Shown here one piece after another: positions 53,001 through 64,000 of a stretch of DNA of 64,000 nt. The notes under the pieces are model-generated. The model had not been told where the DNA came from. It worked only from the letters and a program-made list of their open reading frames with translations, and did not search any database. The DNA comes from Cricetomys ansorgei (taxonomy: Eukaryota > Chordata > Mammalia > Rodentia > Nesomyidae), in NCBI GenBank assembly GCA_026225945.1, contig JAMJFZ010000199.1, forward strand, positions 71,154,501 to 71,218,500. Direction: 5' to 3'. Within the stretch, counting starts at the first letter, position 1, and the number at the start of each line of letters is the position of its first letter. Made by a program: the position numbers and the translations under genes.

Positions 53001-56000
53001 ACTGAGCCGCCTGGAGGAGCAGTGTGTGGATGCCTTGCAGGCACAGGGCTTCCCTAGGTAGACTCATGGACCACAGGGCTGGCGTTATTCCTGCTCCCCT
53101 TTGGTGATGTACCACTGGATAACTTTCCCAGATGTTTCTGGATCTTCAAGGCAATAGTCTCAGAGTGTCTGAAGATGAGACACTAGGTAAGTACTCCAAC
53201 CTGCTTCTTACAGGTCTCAGATCAGCACTGAGAGCTTCCTGCATCTTCGTTACCAAGGCACTGATTGTGCCCTGATGGTGTCTGCTCACCACCATCCGGC
53301 CACAACCCGCTCACCCCGTGCTGGTGACTTTGGAGCAGCATTTATTGAGAGGTATATGTGCCCTCCCGAGAATCCAGCATGCGGTCTGCTGGTCTGGTTG
53401 CCTTGTTCTGATTACTTCTTTGGATTGGGTGGCTGCAGGTACATGAGAGAGTTTGGCTTCGTCATTCCTGAACGGCCAGTAGTGGTGGACGATGTGCGGG
53501 TGAGGGGAACTGGCCGGAGTGGACTTCGGCTGGAGGATACTCCCAAAGCCCAGACTGGGCCTCCTCGAGTGGACAAGGTTGGAGGCCTTGCTGTGCTGGC
53601 CCCCTGCATCCTCAGGACCTGGGGACACGTGTTGATGGGGAGGACCAGCCATGTTGAGGGGTCTCAGGAAAGATGATCTAGGAGCCCAGCTCATTCCACA
53701 CCCTCTGCAGGTGACCCAGTGCTACTTTGAGGGGGGTTATCAGGAGACCCCCGTGTACCTTTTAGGAGAGCTGGGCTATGGGCACCAGCTCCAGGGGCCC
53801 TGTCTTATCATCGACAACAACAGGTAAGCGTGGGTTGGGGTTAGCCTTGGAGGGGTTATTGCAGGGCCCTTCACAGCAGATCCCCTGGCCCAAGGCTTCA
53901 GAGGTTCTGTCACTGGGGTATCTCCTGGCATGCAGTAGTGACATCCCTGGTGGTTGTGGCCAGCCTTCTTGTAGCTCCTCTGTGTCCCCTGCCCCCAGCA
54001 CCATCCTCGTAGAACCAGGTTGCCAAGCAGAGGTGACTGAAACAGGAGACATCCGCATTTCTGTGGGAGCTGAGGCTCCTAGCATGGCAGGCACCAAGCT
54101 TGACCCCATCCAGCTGTCTATTTTCTCACACCGCTTCATGAGCATCGCTGGTGAGTGGACACTGCTGCCCTCCTTGTAGGGCTGCCACGTGTAATGTAGG
54201 ACGTGAGGAGTTTGCATATTATGCAAAAGTACAGACAGGTGGGGTAGCTGACAGCATTGACTCCTGACACATGTGGTACCTGGCATGTGTGTGTGTAGGG
54301 GAAGGGCAGGATCCTCACTGGTGATGGGGTAGGCAATATGGTCTTGGCTCTGCAATCATACTCCATGCTCCAAGGGCAGGCCTTGGACAGGGCAAATAGT
54401 TTCCTGCTCTTATCAGGAACTGTGTGACCTTGAGCTACCTAGGGACTGAACATAGGCATCCACTGTGAGCTCCCATGCAAACTCAGGCCATCGGCTTTCA
54501 GGGACCCAGGGCTCTATGCTTAGGGACTGTGTTCTTGATGCATTAGTCAGGGAGGAAAGTTGAGAAGAGACCCCACTCAGGCTGGAAAGGGAGTGCTCTT
54601 CTCATAAGCTCACGTACGCCTGGCTGCATCCTTATTGCCTAAGAGGGCATGCTGCCACCCTGGTCTTCCCCAGGGTACAGGGAAAGCTGCCGTGTCTTGG
54701 GTTTGGGTCCAGGAGGCCTTGACCCTGTGGGTCCTGTGCCTCTTTCTTGGGGCTATACATGTGGATGGGGCCACCTGGTCACTCTGTACCCCCAGAGCAG
54801 ATGGGCCGCATCCTACAGCGCACGGCCATCTCCACCAACATCAAGGAACGCCTCGACTTCTCCTGTGCCCTCTTTGGGCCAGATGGGGGCCTGGTCTCCA
54901 ATGCTCCCCACATCCCTGTGCACCTGGGCGCCATGCAAGAGACTGTACAGTTCCAGGTGTGGTGACGGTGACATCCTCCCTTCTGCCCCCTCCCTTGCCT
55001 GTGGCCTCACTTTCCTTCTTTACTCTCTATGTGTCTCCTGGTTTCAGATTCAGCACTTAGGAGCTGACCTCCACCCTGGTGATGTGCTGCTCAGCAACCA
55101 TCCTAGTGCAGGGGGCAGCCATCTTCCAGACCTGACTGTCATTACACCGGTGAGGAGTGCTACCTTGGCTGCTGCTAGGGGGACAGAGGTTTCTGGTGCC
55201 ACTGACAGTTGCTATTCACCCCTTAGGTGTTTTGGCCAGGCCAGACACGGCCTGTGTTCTATGTGGCTAGCCGAGGGCACCACGCAGACATTGGAGGTAT
55301 CACGCCAGGCTCTATGCCTCCTCACTCCACCACACTGCAACAGGAGGGTGCCGTGTTTCTGTCCTTCAAACTGGTCCAGGGAGGTGTCTTCCAGGAAGAA
55401 GGTGAGCTGGACAAGGGTCACAGTGAGGATTCAGCGGGTAGGATGCATGGCTGCTACCAGGAACTACGCTGGGCAGGGATCCTGATACAGCTGATTTATC
55501 CTGTTCTTCTACTCAGGCCTGCTATCAGGCCACTTGGGAGAGACAAGTGGTTATTTCTCAGGGCAGTTGTAAATCATCTCAGAGCTGAGTTATGTCTGAA
55601 CCAAGGATGTCCCCCTAGAAGATGGTTTTGGGGTGGGGAGTTGACAAACACCCAAGGGGGTAGAAGGTAGAAGAACTTCTTTCAAGATTGACAACTGCTG
55701 CAAGCTACACTGGGTAGCTACAGGATCCCAGAGAGCTGTCTGGGTCTCAGTCACTGGGCAGTGGAGCAGCTGGAGCTATATAGTCTGTTTGCATACCTTT
55801 GTGCAGAGTGACCCTGAGGGTGGGTAGGGTGGGCAGCTGGGACAGTTGCTGTCATCCTCAGTGATGGTGGGTATCCAAGTGGTACAGGATGGAAGGAACT
55901 GTTTGGGAACTAAAGTTGGTGCAATATGGAGATTGTGGGGTCAGGTTTAGTTACAGGATGGAAGCTCTGCATTGAGCAGCATAGAGCAGCTACAGGCAAG

Positions 56001-58930
56001 GTAGAGGCACTTGAAAAGACAGCCCTGCTCTGAGGCCACAGGGGTCTAAGAAGTCAAAAGAGCATTCTTGGAGGGCATTGAGGAGGGCAAGGGTGAGGGT
56101 AACAGAGCCATAAACTACTCTGTCTGCCAAAGACACGGAATAATCTGGATTATTGGAGTTGGGGTGGATGACGGAGACACAAGTGTAAACACATGGCCAA
56201 ATGTACAAGTGGCCAGTAGACCTCAGAGAAGACCATGACTGAGACTGGAAAATGAGGGGTTTTCCCCAAATGTGGCAGTCTCTGGCTAGATGGCACTGCC
56301 TACAGGAGTGTGAGGGGACCTTATCTAGATGTAGGAAGAAGACTGGACTGACAGGTGCCTGATAGTCTTTGTGTGTTTGCCGGAGCATGTATGTGCACCA
56401 CATGTATACAGGTGTCCTTGGAAACCAGAAGAGAGCATAAGATCCTCAGGAACTGGAATTACAGGCAGTTATGAGCCCCTTTATGTGGGTGTTGGAAACC
56501 AATCCTGGATCCTCTTCAAGAGTCTCGAATGCTCTAACTGCTGAGCCATCTCTCCAGCACTTAGTCTTGCAGTACTTGGAGGCCAGTGGGAGTGAGCAAG
56601 ACATAGAGCAGACAGGGCAAGGTGCATGTGGGGTATATGTCAGGGATACTTTTTTTTTCCCCTTATGAGATATAAAGGGGAGCCTAGAGAAGGCAGATGG
56701 ATGAGCTCGCTAAGGGATGAACCCACCCTCTCCCAGGCCACCTCCAGCTCCAGTGAAGTCATTGGCACAGCTGCTTGCCAAAAGTGTCCCACATGCTGGG
56801 CTGCAGAAGGGGCTCAGCAGAAGGATGGAGCCTCCAGTCTTGGGAAGTCAGTGGAAGGTCAATAGAGTGCTTTCAGTGCCCAGGGTGCTTAGGCACTGAA
56901 CAGGCAGGAACGAGCACCTGTTCCCAAGGGCATAGAATTGTTCATTTGTGATCCTGTCCATCCAGCGGTGACAGAGGCCCTGCGGGCACCAGGCAAGATC
57001 TCTGGCTGTAGTGGAACCAGGAACCTGCATGACAACCTGTCGGATCTTCGTGCCCAGGTGGCAGCCAACCAGAAGGGCATCCAGCTGGTGGGAGAGCTGA
57101 TTGGGCAGTATGGCCTGGATGTTGTGCAGGCCTATATGGGCCATATTCAGGTGGGCCTGGGAACAGGGGCACACAGGGGGTAGTATCGTGGCTGCTCCAA
57201 GGCAGCTGGGCCACCCTACAGGTGGCATGATTGGGCTGAACCTTACTCCCGCTAGGCAAACGCCGAACTAGCAGTACGAGACATGCTTCGGGCTTTTGGA
57301 ACTTCCCGGCAGGCTCGGGGCCTGCCCCTTGAGGTGTGCGCGGAGGATCACATGGATGACGGCTCTCCCATCCGCCTGTGTGTTCAGATCAACCTGAATC
57401 AGGTGAGCACGTGAAACGTGGAGAGAGCACTGGCCTCCTGGGTGTGGCCTGTTGCTGACAGCCACACCTTTCTCCCTTGTGGGCAGGGCAGCGCTGTGTT
57501 TGACTTCAGTGGTTCCGGGTCTGAGGTGTTTGGCAATCTCAACGCCCCACGTGCCATAACGCTGTCTGCTCTCATCTATTGCTTACGCTGCCTGGTGGGC
57601 CGTGACATCCCACTTAACCAGGTTCGAAGCGGTGTGCTGGGAGGTCAACAGGTGGACCCTGAGTCTGAGGTCACCCTGGGGTGTGCCTAAGACAAAGGCA
57701 GCCCAAAATGAATGGAGCCTACAGTGGTAGAATTTTTCTCTGAAGCTAGGTGGTACTCAGCCCTAATTAATCACCCTGTCCATTCACCAGGGTTGCCTGG
57801 CCCCTGTGCGTGTAGTAATTCCCAAAGGCTCCATCTTGGACCCATCCCCAGAGGCAGCAGTGGTGGGCGGCAACGTGCTCACATCACAGCGAGTAGTGGA
57901 CGTCATTCTAGGAGCTTTTGGAGCCTGTGCAGCCTCCCAGGTGTGGTGGAGCAAAGCGGACACGGATCTGAGGGCTGCTGGAAACCAGGGCAGTGGGAGT
58001 AGTTACGCACCCTAACCAAATGTTATCTACTACTGTCAGGGCTGCATGAACAATGTGACCCTGGGCAATGCCCGTATGGGATACTATGAGACAGTGGCTG
58101 GTGGTGCAGGCGCAGGACCTGGCTGGCATGGGCGCAGTGGAGTACATAGTCACATGACCAACACACGCATCACGGACCCAGAGATTCTAGAGAGCCGGTG
58201 AGCAGAGCACTCTCGGTGCTAGGCAGTAGATCTGGGAGATGAGCCCACACTTATCTGAGCTGTGCCCTTCACCTGCACAGGTACCCGGTTATCCTGCGCC
58301 GCTTTGAGCTGAGGTCAGGCTCTGGGGGCCGAGGCCGCTTCCGGGGAGGTGACGGTGTAATCCGAGAGCTGCTCTTTCGGGAAGAGGCGATGCTGTCTGT
58401 GCTCACTGAGCGCCGTGCCTTCCAGCCTTATGGCCTCCATGGTGGGTGACTCGCCAGCCCTTCCAGCCTTTTTTGCCCTGCTGTTGAAACCTCAGGACCC
58501 CGTTTCCCTGTACCTACCTCCCTTGACCCCCCAACTCCTTGCTGCCTCCTCCTGTAGGGGGAGAGCCCGGTGCACGTGGTTTAAACCTCCTAATCAGAAA
58601 GGACGGGCGCATGGTGAATTTGGGCGGAAAGACATCTGTGACCGTGTACCCCGGGGTAAGAGACAGAGCCTATATGGTGAACAGAGATGCAATTTAATTT
58701 GGCTCTCTAGTGGAAAGAGGGCGGCAAGATGCTGGCCTCTACTGGGTCAAGGTCACACCTGTATCGAACCTGTTCTTTCACAGGATGTGTTTTGCCTTCA
58801 CACTCCTGGCGGTGGGGGCTACGGAGACCCAGAGGACCCTGCGCCACCCCCAGGCTCGCCCCCGCTATTTCCGGCCTTCCCAGAGCGTGGCAGTGTATTT
58901 GAGTACCGCCGCGCCCAGGAAGCTGTGTGA
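50018..58930 (+). CDS. OPLAH: 5-oxoprolinase (ATP-hydrolysing)
   Basis: Twenty-six coding exons: 50018-50188, 50261-50452, 50902-51001, 51088-51211, 51311-51506, 51583-51748, 51850-51988, 52072-52139, 52280-52545, 52685-52797, 52887-53057, 53214-53351, 53439-53577, 53711-53823, 53999-54150, 54796-54956, 55048-55149, 55227-55401, 56966-57150, 57256-57402, 57487-57621, 57791-57940, 58040-58197, 58281-58441, 58558-58655 and 58784-58930. All are GT-AG and in phase: 3867 nt, 1288 aa, the standard length. OPLAH opens 5-oxo-L-proline to glutamate using ATP, in the cytosolic gamma-glutamyl cycle. Domains in order: N-terminal hydantoinase/oxoprolinase ATPase ([12 protein letters not shown] at the start), hydantoinase A ([26 protein letters not shown]), hydantoinase B from exon 15 on ([50 protein letters not shown]). 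The exon 3 donor (GTGCGG) is weak. Intron 18 (1.56 kb) carries a SINE. No disruption. Confidence 0.98.
56365..56560 (-). repeat. B2/B3-class SINE in OPLAH intron 18
   Basis: CCAGAAGAGAGCATAAGATC through TGCTGAGCCATCTCTCCAGC, reverse orientation. Confidence 0.85.
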
Positions 58931-58941
58931 GTGTCCCCCAC

Positions 58942-58947
58942 AATAAA
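58942..58947 (+). terminator. OPLAH: OPLAH poly(A) signal
   Basis: AATAAA starts 11 nt after the TGA, so the 3' UTR is only about 30 nt. The convergent SMPD5 stop codon is about 85 bp further on. Confidence 0.8.
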
Positions 58948-59030
58948 GATTCTTTGAGTCGCATAGTTATGGGGTTCAGCTCTTCATGGTGGTCTCTCTG
59001 GCTAGTGATCCCTTTGTCTGTGCGCCAACA

Positions 59031-61094
59031 TCAAGAGCATACAACTTGAAGCTTCAGGCCTACAGCTAAGTGGTCCGTGAGCCCGGCCAGGGCAGTACTG
59101 AACGTCACCTGTTCAACCTCCTGGGGGCAAGAATCAAGTTGAGAGCTGTTTTCAGTTTGAGCAAGCTCAAGTACCACCAAATCAGATACTCACTGGACTC
59201 AGCCGACTCTCAGACATTCCACGGAAGGTGATATAGTCCAGGCGCCGGCCCTGCCAGTGGTTTAGATGAGTGACTTCCAGTAGGGGATCCTGCCAGGTAG
59301 AGGCGACGCCCTTTTTCCTGCTCCAGGGCCCTGGGGAGAGGGGCATTATCACCGAGGCTAGAGCAGTTCTTCCCAAGTGGCCTGCTTAGCAGTGCCTGGG
59401 CTCAAGGACTCCACTTACCTCTGAAGCAAATCTGGAGAACAGGCTACGGAGCAGTGTAGCTCAGACATGCTCAAGATCGTACCTGTGGAGTCCAGGGAGA
59501 GTGGGATCAGTGGCAGCCTTGCTGATGGGCATCCTGAACACCTGCTCTCCCCGCCTCCACAGAAGTAGTACCCAGGGCCCAGGGCTGGTCCTGGCAGGTG
59601 CCCAAGCGGCAGGGGTCCTGGAAGCAGCTAAAGAGTTTGTGCCCCTGTTCCTTTGCGTGATCTGCGGAGGAAAGCCGATTCTTAGTGGGCGGGACCTGGT
59701 CTTTTGGCTCCTCCTGCCCCAGCTTCTCACCTCTGGAGCAGTTGTCAAAGTTTAGGTCGCCCAGGAGGACGCTGAAGGCTACATCCTCACCACTCTGGCG
59801 GCTCTCAGCCTCGAACTCTTCTACCCAGTCCAGCAGCAGAGTCAGCTGTTTGCAACGAACATGCCCATCCTCTAAGAAGACAGTTGAGGTTGGCTTAGCC
59901 CAGAATGAGGATCCAAGACCAAGCCCAGGTCTTGATCTGTAAACCCACCCGGGCATTTCTTGGGATGGGGCAGAGAACAAACATTGGGCGATAGGGACAA
60001 AGGTGTTAGGGACCTACTGCAATAAGGGACTGGCCACATTCTAACAACCCCTCCTGCAGGGGCTCACCAGCAGGTGCCTGCAAGTGTGTGCAATGAAGGT
60101 ATCCCACGATAGGGCGCCCGTCCAGGATGCCCAGCTGCGCCTGCAACATCATCCATAGCTCCAGCTCCCCTTGCTGGTTAGACCCATTGCTTACCCTCTC
60201 CCTACTAGGGTTTATTGCAGCCTGGGTTAGTACCTGGGCAGATAGTAAACCTTTGGAGGCCAGGGCGTCCTCGCGACGAGCGTTAGGAAAGCAACGGAAG
60301 GTGGCACGCAGCAGCGGGTAGCGTGACGCTAGTAGAAGCCCACTGCCAAGTAACTTGATGTACGGTCCGGACACTAAGCCAAATGTGCCCACATCGTATA
60401 GCACCGGGCCCAGATTTGGCACCAGGATACGCACAAGACGACGAGCTGCTCGGAGGTCGAATACTTCCTGCAGGCACACGAAGTCCAAACCCATGGGTAT
60501 TGTGGCCCTCAGCACACCTCCAGACACCTCAGGCAGTGATCCGGCAGCCCCACAGTGTGACATTCTAAGGCTACCTAGCAGCACAGAGCCAATGGCTTCC
60601 GCGCGCCGCTGGCTGTGCGACAGGTTGCTGAAGCGTGCCAGCCCATCAGGGAGAAGGCACAAATTGGCAGTGAGAAAGACAAAGCAGCGCACGCGCTCTT
60701 CAGGAGGGCGCCAGGGCTGTGGCCACACCCAGCAGGCCGGAGGGGGCTGGTAGCAGAAGGGGCGGCGCCAGATCTGTAGCGGCAGCCAGAGCCCAAGGCC
60801 CAACGTCGCCAGGGGTAGGCCGACTACCATCAGCGACAGCAACGCCGCCCCACTTGCGACCAGGATTTTGAGCCACTTCAAACTGCTGGGTTGAGCCATT
60901 GGTGCCCAGCAGCCCAACAGTTGGTCGAAAGACCAGTAGGCTGGGAAGAGCAGCATGCGGGCTAAGCTGTTGAGGGCTTGCAGCACGGGATGCGGAAAGG
61001 GTGAAGGCCTCAGGGCGTCGGGTGTCGGGGGCCAGTCCAGTGACGGTTCATGGCGTACAGGGTTCCTTCGCCACGAAACGTCAGGGAGACTCAT
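59031..61094 (-). CDS. SMPD5: SMPD5 (mitochondria-associated neutral sphingomyelinase), frameshifted in exon 6
   Basis: Seven minus-strand exons: 61094-60234, 60140-60068, 59871-59731, 59661-59572, 59482-59419, 59330-59194 and 59120-59031. The family hydrolyses sphingomyelin to ceramide and phosphocholine with a DNase I-fold Mg-dependent active site. Exon 1 has the start MSLPDV, two hydrophobic segments (LLSLMVVGLPLATLGLGLWL) and FVCLQEVFD with the metal-binding Glu. Exon 3 has LLGDLNFDNC. Exon 7 has the catalytic Asp-His in GLTDHLAVGLKL. Exon 6 starts in frame (RALEQEKGRRLYLAG), then carries one extra base at the GGATCC near 59285-59290. The conserved frame (GRRLDYITFR) resumes in +1, and the annotated frame stops at 59212-59210, before the TDH motif. 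Without that base the exon is 138 nt and the gene encodes about 484 aa, the normal length. This is either recent inactivation or an assembly or sequencing error. Human SMPD5 is also regarded as degenerate. Confidence 0.88.
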
Positions 61095-61624
61095 TTGTTT
61101 CCAGTTTGAGTGTCGAATCCTTAGGGTCCACACTTGCGGCAGGACGTCAGGACCAGCTGGCACAACCTGTGCGAGCAGCTAGCTAGTAAGGCACTGTGCC
61201 TCGCGAGCTTGAGTTCTGGACACTGGCCACACCCATTCAGAACTTCTGTGGCAGTTGAGAGGTAGGGGGTGTGTGTGTGTGAGAAACACCCCTGCCTAGT
61301 AGCCCCGCCCCGGCTCCTCCTTGCGCCTGCTGAGTCCACTTGGGAGAAAAACTTAGGGCCCCGCCTTACGCCTGACCTCCCCCATCTGTCCAATAAACTT
61401 TACAGTCTGGCTGTATCGCAGGCAGGTGCACCGCGGCCTCTCAATGCGGTGCCTGGTGCCTGAGGGCAAAGACTCAACAGCAATGGCCTGTAAAGATTGT
61501 GGCTGTGACCAAGGAGCTTCAGCTCGGAAGAGGGACCATTAATTCTACACTTTGAGGCTGCTTGCCCAGGCACACTAGCCAGGTGAAAGGCGGTCCCCAT
61601 TCTATTAGCCCTCTAACACTGATT
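61095..61624 (-). promoter_or_regulatory. SMPD5: SMPD5 upstream region
   Basis: Moderately GC-rich DNA upstream of the ATG, with a short (GT)n at about 61269-61281 and inverted CCAAT-type sequence near 61390. The transcription start cannot be fixed. Confidence 0.3.
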
Positions 61625-61787
61625 TTAGGTAGTTTTTGTTTTGTTTTGTTTGTTTGCTTTTGGTTTTCGAGACAGAGTTTCTCTGTGTAACTCTGATTGC
61701 CCTGAAATTGACTCTGTAGACTGGACTGGTCTGGAGCTCAGAGATCCAATGGTCATCAAAGGCGTGGGCCATCACCACTGGGCTCAA
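61625..61787 (-). repeat. B1 SINE, antisense
   Basis: GAGACAGAGTTTCTCTGTGT to ATCACCACTGGGCTC, upstream of SMPD5. Confidence 0.85.
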
Positions 61788-62908
61788 CTTTAGGTTCCTA
61801 AATTGTCACTTGGTGCCCTTTGGAAGCCTGCCCCTCTAATTCCAGCTGTAAGCCAGCATCCAGCCTGACGTCAACCACGTTGTCAAGTTGACTCAGGTTT
61901 GTCTTGGCTACCTGTTTCCACCCAGGTTGCTAGGATGATAGTGGAGACACTTTTGATGAGGTGCCTGTTAATGAGCTGTCTGGCTGGGTTCCCTAAAGTC
62001 TCTCTGCTGAGAGTGGTCAGGGCAGAAGGCCACAAGCTCCAAGGGCCTGGGTATCCCAGCTGGAGGACTCCAGCACACCCCACACCTCCTGGGTCCTGGG
62101 ATTTTTTCTTGGTATTGATAAGATTATTTGAATTCAGATCCTTCTGTTCCTTGACTGGCAAGCACTAGTTTTCTAAGACCTTGGTTCTTTTATTCTTGTC
62201 ACAGCCTGGCACCTGTACCTTCAGGGAGGCCAGAAGCTACTCTAGGCTTCCCCACACTGCCCTTTGGATGAGCCATCCAACCCATCTTGGTCTGCACTCT
62301 TCCAGTGATGCCACAGCTTTTGTAATCTCAGTCTACACTTTTGACTCCAACACTCCACACGAGTCCCTGATTCCTCCTTTCTCCACCCACCCTGCTTCTC
62401 CAACCCATGTCCTTCATTCTCTGGCCAGCTCCGAGTCCCCCATGCTTAGATAGGGTCCATCATTTCCCCAGACCTTGGACATCTTTGCAAGGGGCAGCTA
62501 TCTCCCTGGCTCTCCCACCCAGGTTTGGATGAGGTGGCATCTAGGTCTTCCCCCTCTACTGTCCTCCTGCACCAAGGCCCTGAAGCTCCCCACCCCCTGG
62601 TCTCTGCTTAGCCCGGGAGACTTCCCCTCTTTTTCTGTGTCATTCATTCCAAGTCCCTGCCCCTTTTTGCTCCAACTCTCAGAACTTCTGCTTTCAAATC
62701 CAAGTGAAAGGGAACTTGGGGCCTTCCATTCAATCCCTTCAGAAAGGCAGTGTCTAATCCTTGATCTGGAAGGTCTTTCCAGGGGGCTGTAATGTGAACG
62801 TGACCCTCCAGGGCTGGCAAGACTGAAGGTACTGAAGATGCCCAATGAGGCACCCCACAGGAGCAGGAAGGTGTGACGCGGGCCCAGTGGCTAGTGTCTA
62901 TGGGAAAC
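61788..62908. other. Intergenic space SMPD5-SPATC1
   Basis: About 1.1 kb, CT-rich in the middle, with no convincing exon on either strand and no clear SINE. Confidence 0.35.
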
Positions 62909-62914
62909 TTTAAT
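62909..62914 (-). terminator. SPATC1: Probable SPATC1 poly(A) signal (ATTAAA variant)
   Basis: TTTAAT on + reads ATTAAA on minus, about 57 nt after the SPATC1 stop. Confidence 0.5.
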
Positions 62915-62970
62915 GGCCATGTACCATGGCCTGCAGGGCAAAGTAAGCCTGGGCCAGCCGGGCACCGGTG

Positions 62971-63300
62971 TTACCAGATGAACATGGGTTTGCCGTCATC
63001 ATGAGCCAGCTGGTTAAGGCAGGAGAGCAGCAGGAGGGCATCTGTGAGCATGCTGGGGTGCACAGTTTCTACCAGCACACGCTGCAAGAAGTCCACAGTG
63101 TAGGTGCCACCTTCAGACGCTGCCAGCTCAGGCCGCTCACGCAAGATGCCATATGCATTCACCAGCTGTTCTGTCAGTGCCGGATGCACCCGTCCATTGT
63201 AGCCCAGACTCTGCAGCCTGTTCATGATGCTTACATAGCGCTGAGTGAGTGTCTGGCATAGGTCCTCATCCAGCTTGTGGTTACTGGGGTTTAGGGAGGC
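62971..63300 (-). CDS. SPATC1: Speriolin (SPATC1), last coding exon
   Basis: The minus-strand exon begins after a good acceptor (CTCTCCCAACAG) and encodes 109 aa: ASLNPSNHKLDEDLCQTLTQ, RYVSIMNRLQSLGYNGRVHP, NAYGILRERPELAASEGG, then ALLLLSCLNQLAHDDGKPMF and the terminal IW. This is the conserved speriolin C-terminal domain, including the family hallmark ending DGKP-x-F-x-W. Speriolin is a sperm-neck/centriole protein that binds CDC20. The rest of the gene lies beyond position 64000; 63301-64000 appears to be intron. Stop placed at 62971-62973, possibly off by one base. Confidence 0.92.
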   Translation of the reverse strand, partial: ASLNPSNHKLDEDLCQTLTQRYVSIMNRLQSLGYNGRVHPALTEQLVNAYGILRERPELAASEGGTYTVDFLQRVLVETVHPSMLTDALLLLSCLNQLAHDDGKPMFIW

Positions 63301-64000
63301 CTGTTGGGAGAGTGGCCATCAGGGACCTCCCACAGCACTGGCTCACTGGCAGGGCAGGAGGAACAGGGACAAGAGAGGCCGAGGGAAGGAAACTGTTAAG
63401 TATCACTGAGAGGATGCAAAGGGAGAAGGTGTGGTGCCCAAAAAGCCCGGAGGGCTGAGCCTAAGGTGGAGGCACCCATGACCCAACTTAGGCAGGTCCA
63501 GTGACTTCCCAAAGCTTCCAGAGACACTCATCCCATCGTTCGTTCGTTCCATCCACTAGATATATGGGACTAGGGTAAAGCCACCGGGATGGAGGACAGG
63601 GAGTATGGCTTCCAGTACGGAGGGCACGGGAGCTCTTCATACTCCCAGGTTGCCTAACCCCAGAGCTTGCATGGGGTCTTAACCTGGAGTGACAGACACT
63701 GTTCTAACAGGAAGTTCTTCCTGAACACCGCCTTTCCCAACACCCCCACTGTAGTCAATGTATCTGTGTTTCTACCAAGCAAGTAGATGCAGAGAGGCAG
63801 ATGGGACTTGTGGGAACAGTCACTTACACATAGAAGGTGGGCAGGTCTCCGGGGAGCGCCATGGGTATGGCACTGGTTCTAGATGCTATCTTGGGACTGG
63901 TGCCCATGGAGTGTCTACTACGAAAGTCCCTTGGTGTGTTGATATTTTTCTGGACAGCATAGCAAACAAACCCAATTTTGTGTCCTCCTTGGAGCTGTGC
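63301..64000 (-). other. SPATC1: SPATC1 intron (presumed)
   Basis: No segment here joins in phase to the last exon with recognisable speriolin sequence. A GTAAGT donor-like site occurs near 63825 on the minus strand, but its reading frame does not continue into the last exon. Confidence 0.4.

Noticed and set aside
54649..55485. 278-codon + strand ORF through OPLAH exons 16-18
   Set aside because: Reads OPLAH exons and introns partly in the wrong frame; splice-aware exons explain the conserved segments.
63860..64000. Penultimate SPATC1 exon on the minus strand
   Set aside because: The open frame ending at a GTAAGT donor joins the last exon out of the conserved frame and does not resemble speriolin.

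Overview
The window is nuclear DNA of a murid or cricetid rodent. It is full of B1, B2/B3 and ID/B4-type SINEs, L1 fragments and solo ERVK-type LTRs, and its genes have short exons, canonical splice sites and AATAAA signals. The genes and their order match the mammalian block SHARPIN-CYC1-GPAA1-EXOSC4-OPLAH-SMPD5-SPATC1 (human 8q24.3, mouse chr15), written here in reverse of the human order. I assigned genes by recognising translated exons; nothing was searched against a database, and I cannot name the species.

Layout. 1-3.9 kb: the 3' six coding exons of SHARPIN (+), entered inside intron 1. 4.9-7.3 kb: all of CYC1 (-), 7 exons, 326 codons. 7.6-20.4 kb: gene-poor, repeat-packed spacer with a 17-bp minisatellite, nested LTR insertions and a near-identical inverted ID-B1 pair. 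20.4-23.8 kb: all of GPAA1 (-), 12 exons, 621 codons, with one U12-type AT intron. 24.8-26.6 kb: all of EXOSC4 (-), 3 exons, 245 codons, with a GC-AG first intron. 27-46.5 kb: second repeat block with three solo LTRs that have perfect 6-bp target-site duplications, plus a 1.7-kb LTR retrotransposon with PBS, PPT and a 101-bp internal tandem repeat. 46.9-49.8 kb: an unexpected + strand exon encoding a speriolin (SPATC1)-type N-terminus, far from SPATC1 itself. 50.0-58.9 kb: all of OPLAH (+), 26 coding exons, 1288 codons. 59.0-61.1 kb: SMPD5 (-), seven exons, otherwise intact but with a one-base frameshift in exon 6. 62.9-64 kb: the last exon of SPATC1 (-).

The genes are unrelated housekeeping or tissue genes rather than an operon: LUBAC ubiquitin signalling (SHARPIN), respiratory complex III (CYC1), GPI-anchor attachment (GPAA1), RNA exosome (EXOSC4), the gamma-glutamyl cycle (OPLAH), sphingolipid hydrolysis (SMPD5) and a sperm centriole protein (SPATC1). 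Two gene pairs converge (SHARPIN/CYC1 and OPLAH/SMPD5, the latter with stop codons about 100 bp apart), and several 3' UTRs are extremely short. The most noteworthy items are the orphan speriolin-N exon, the SMPD5 frameshift, the GPAA1 minor-spliceosome intron that appears to end in AT, and the dated LTR insertions.
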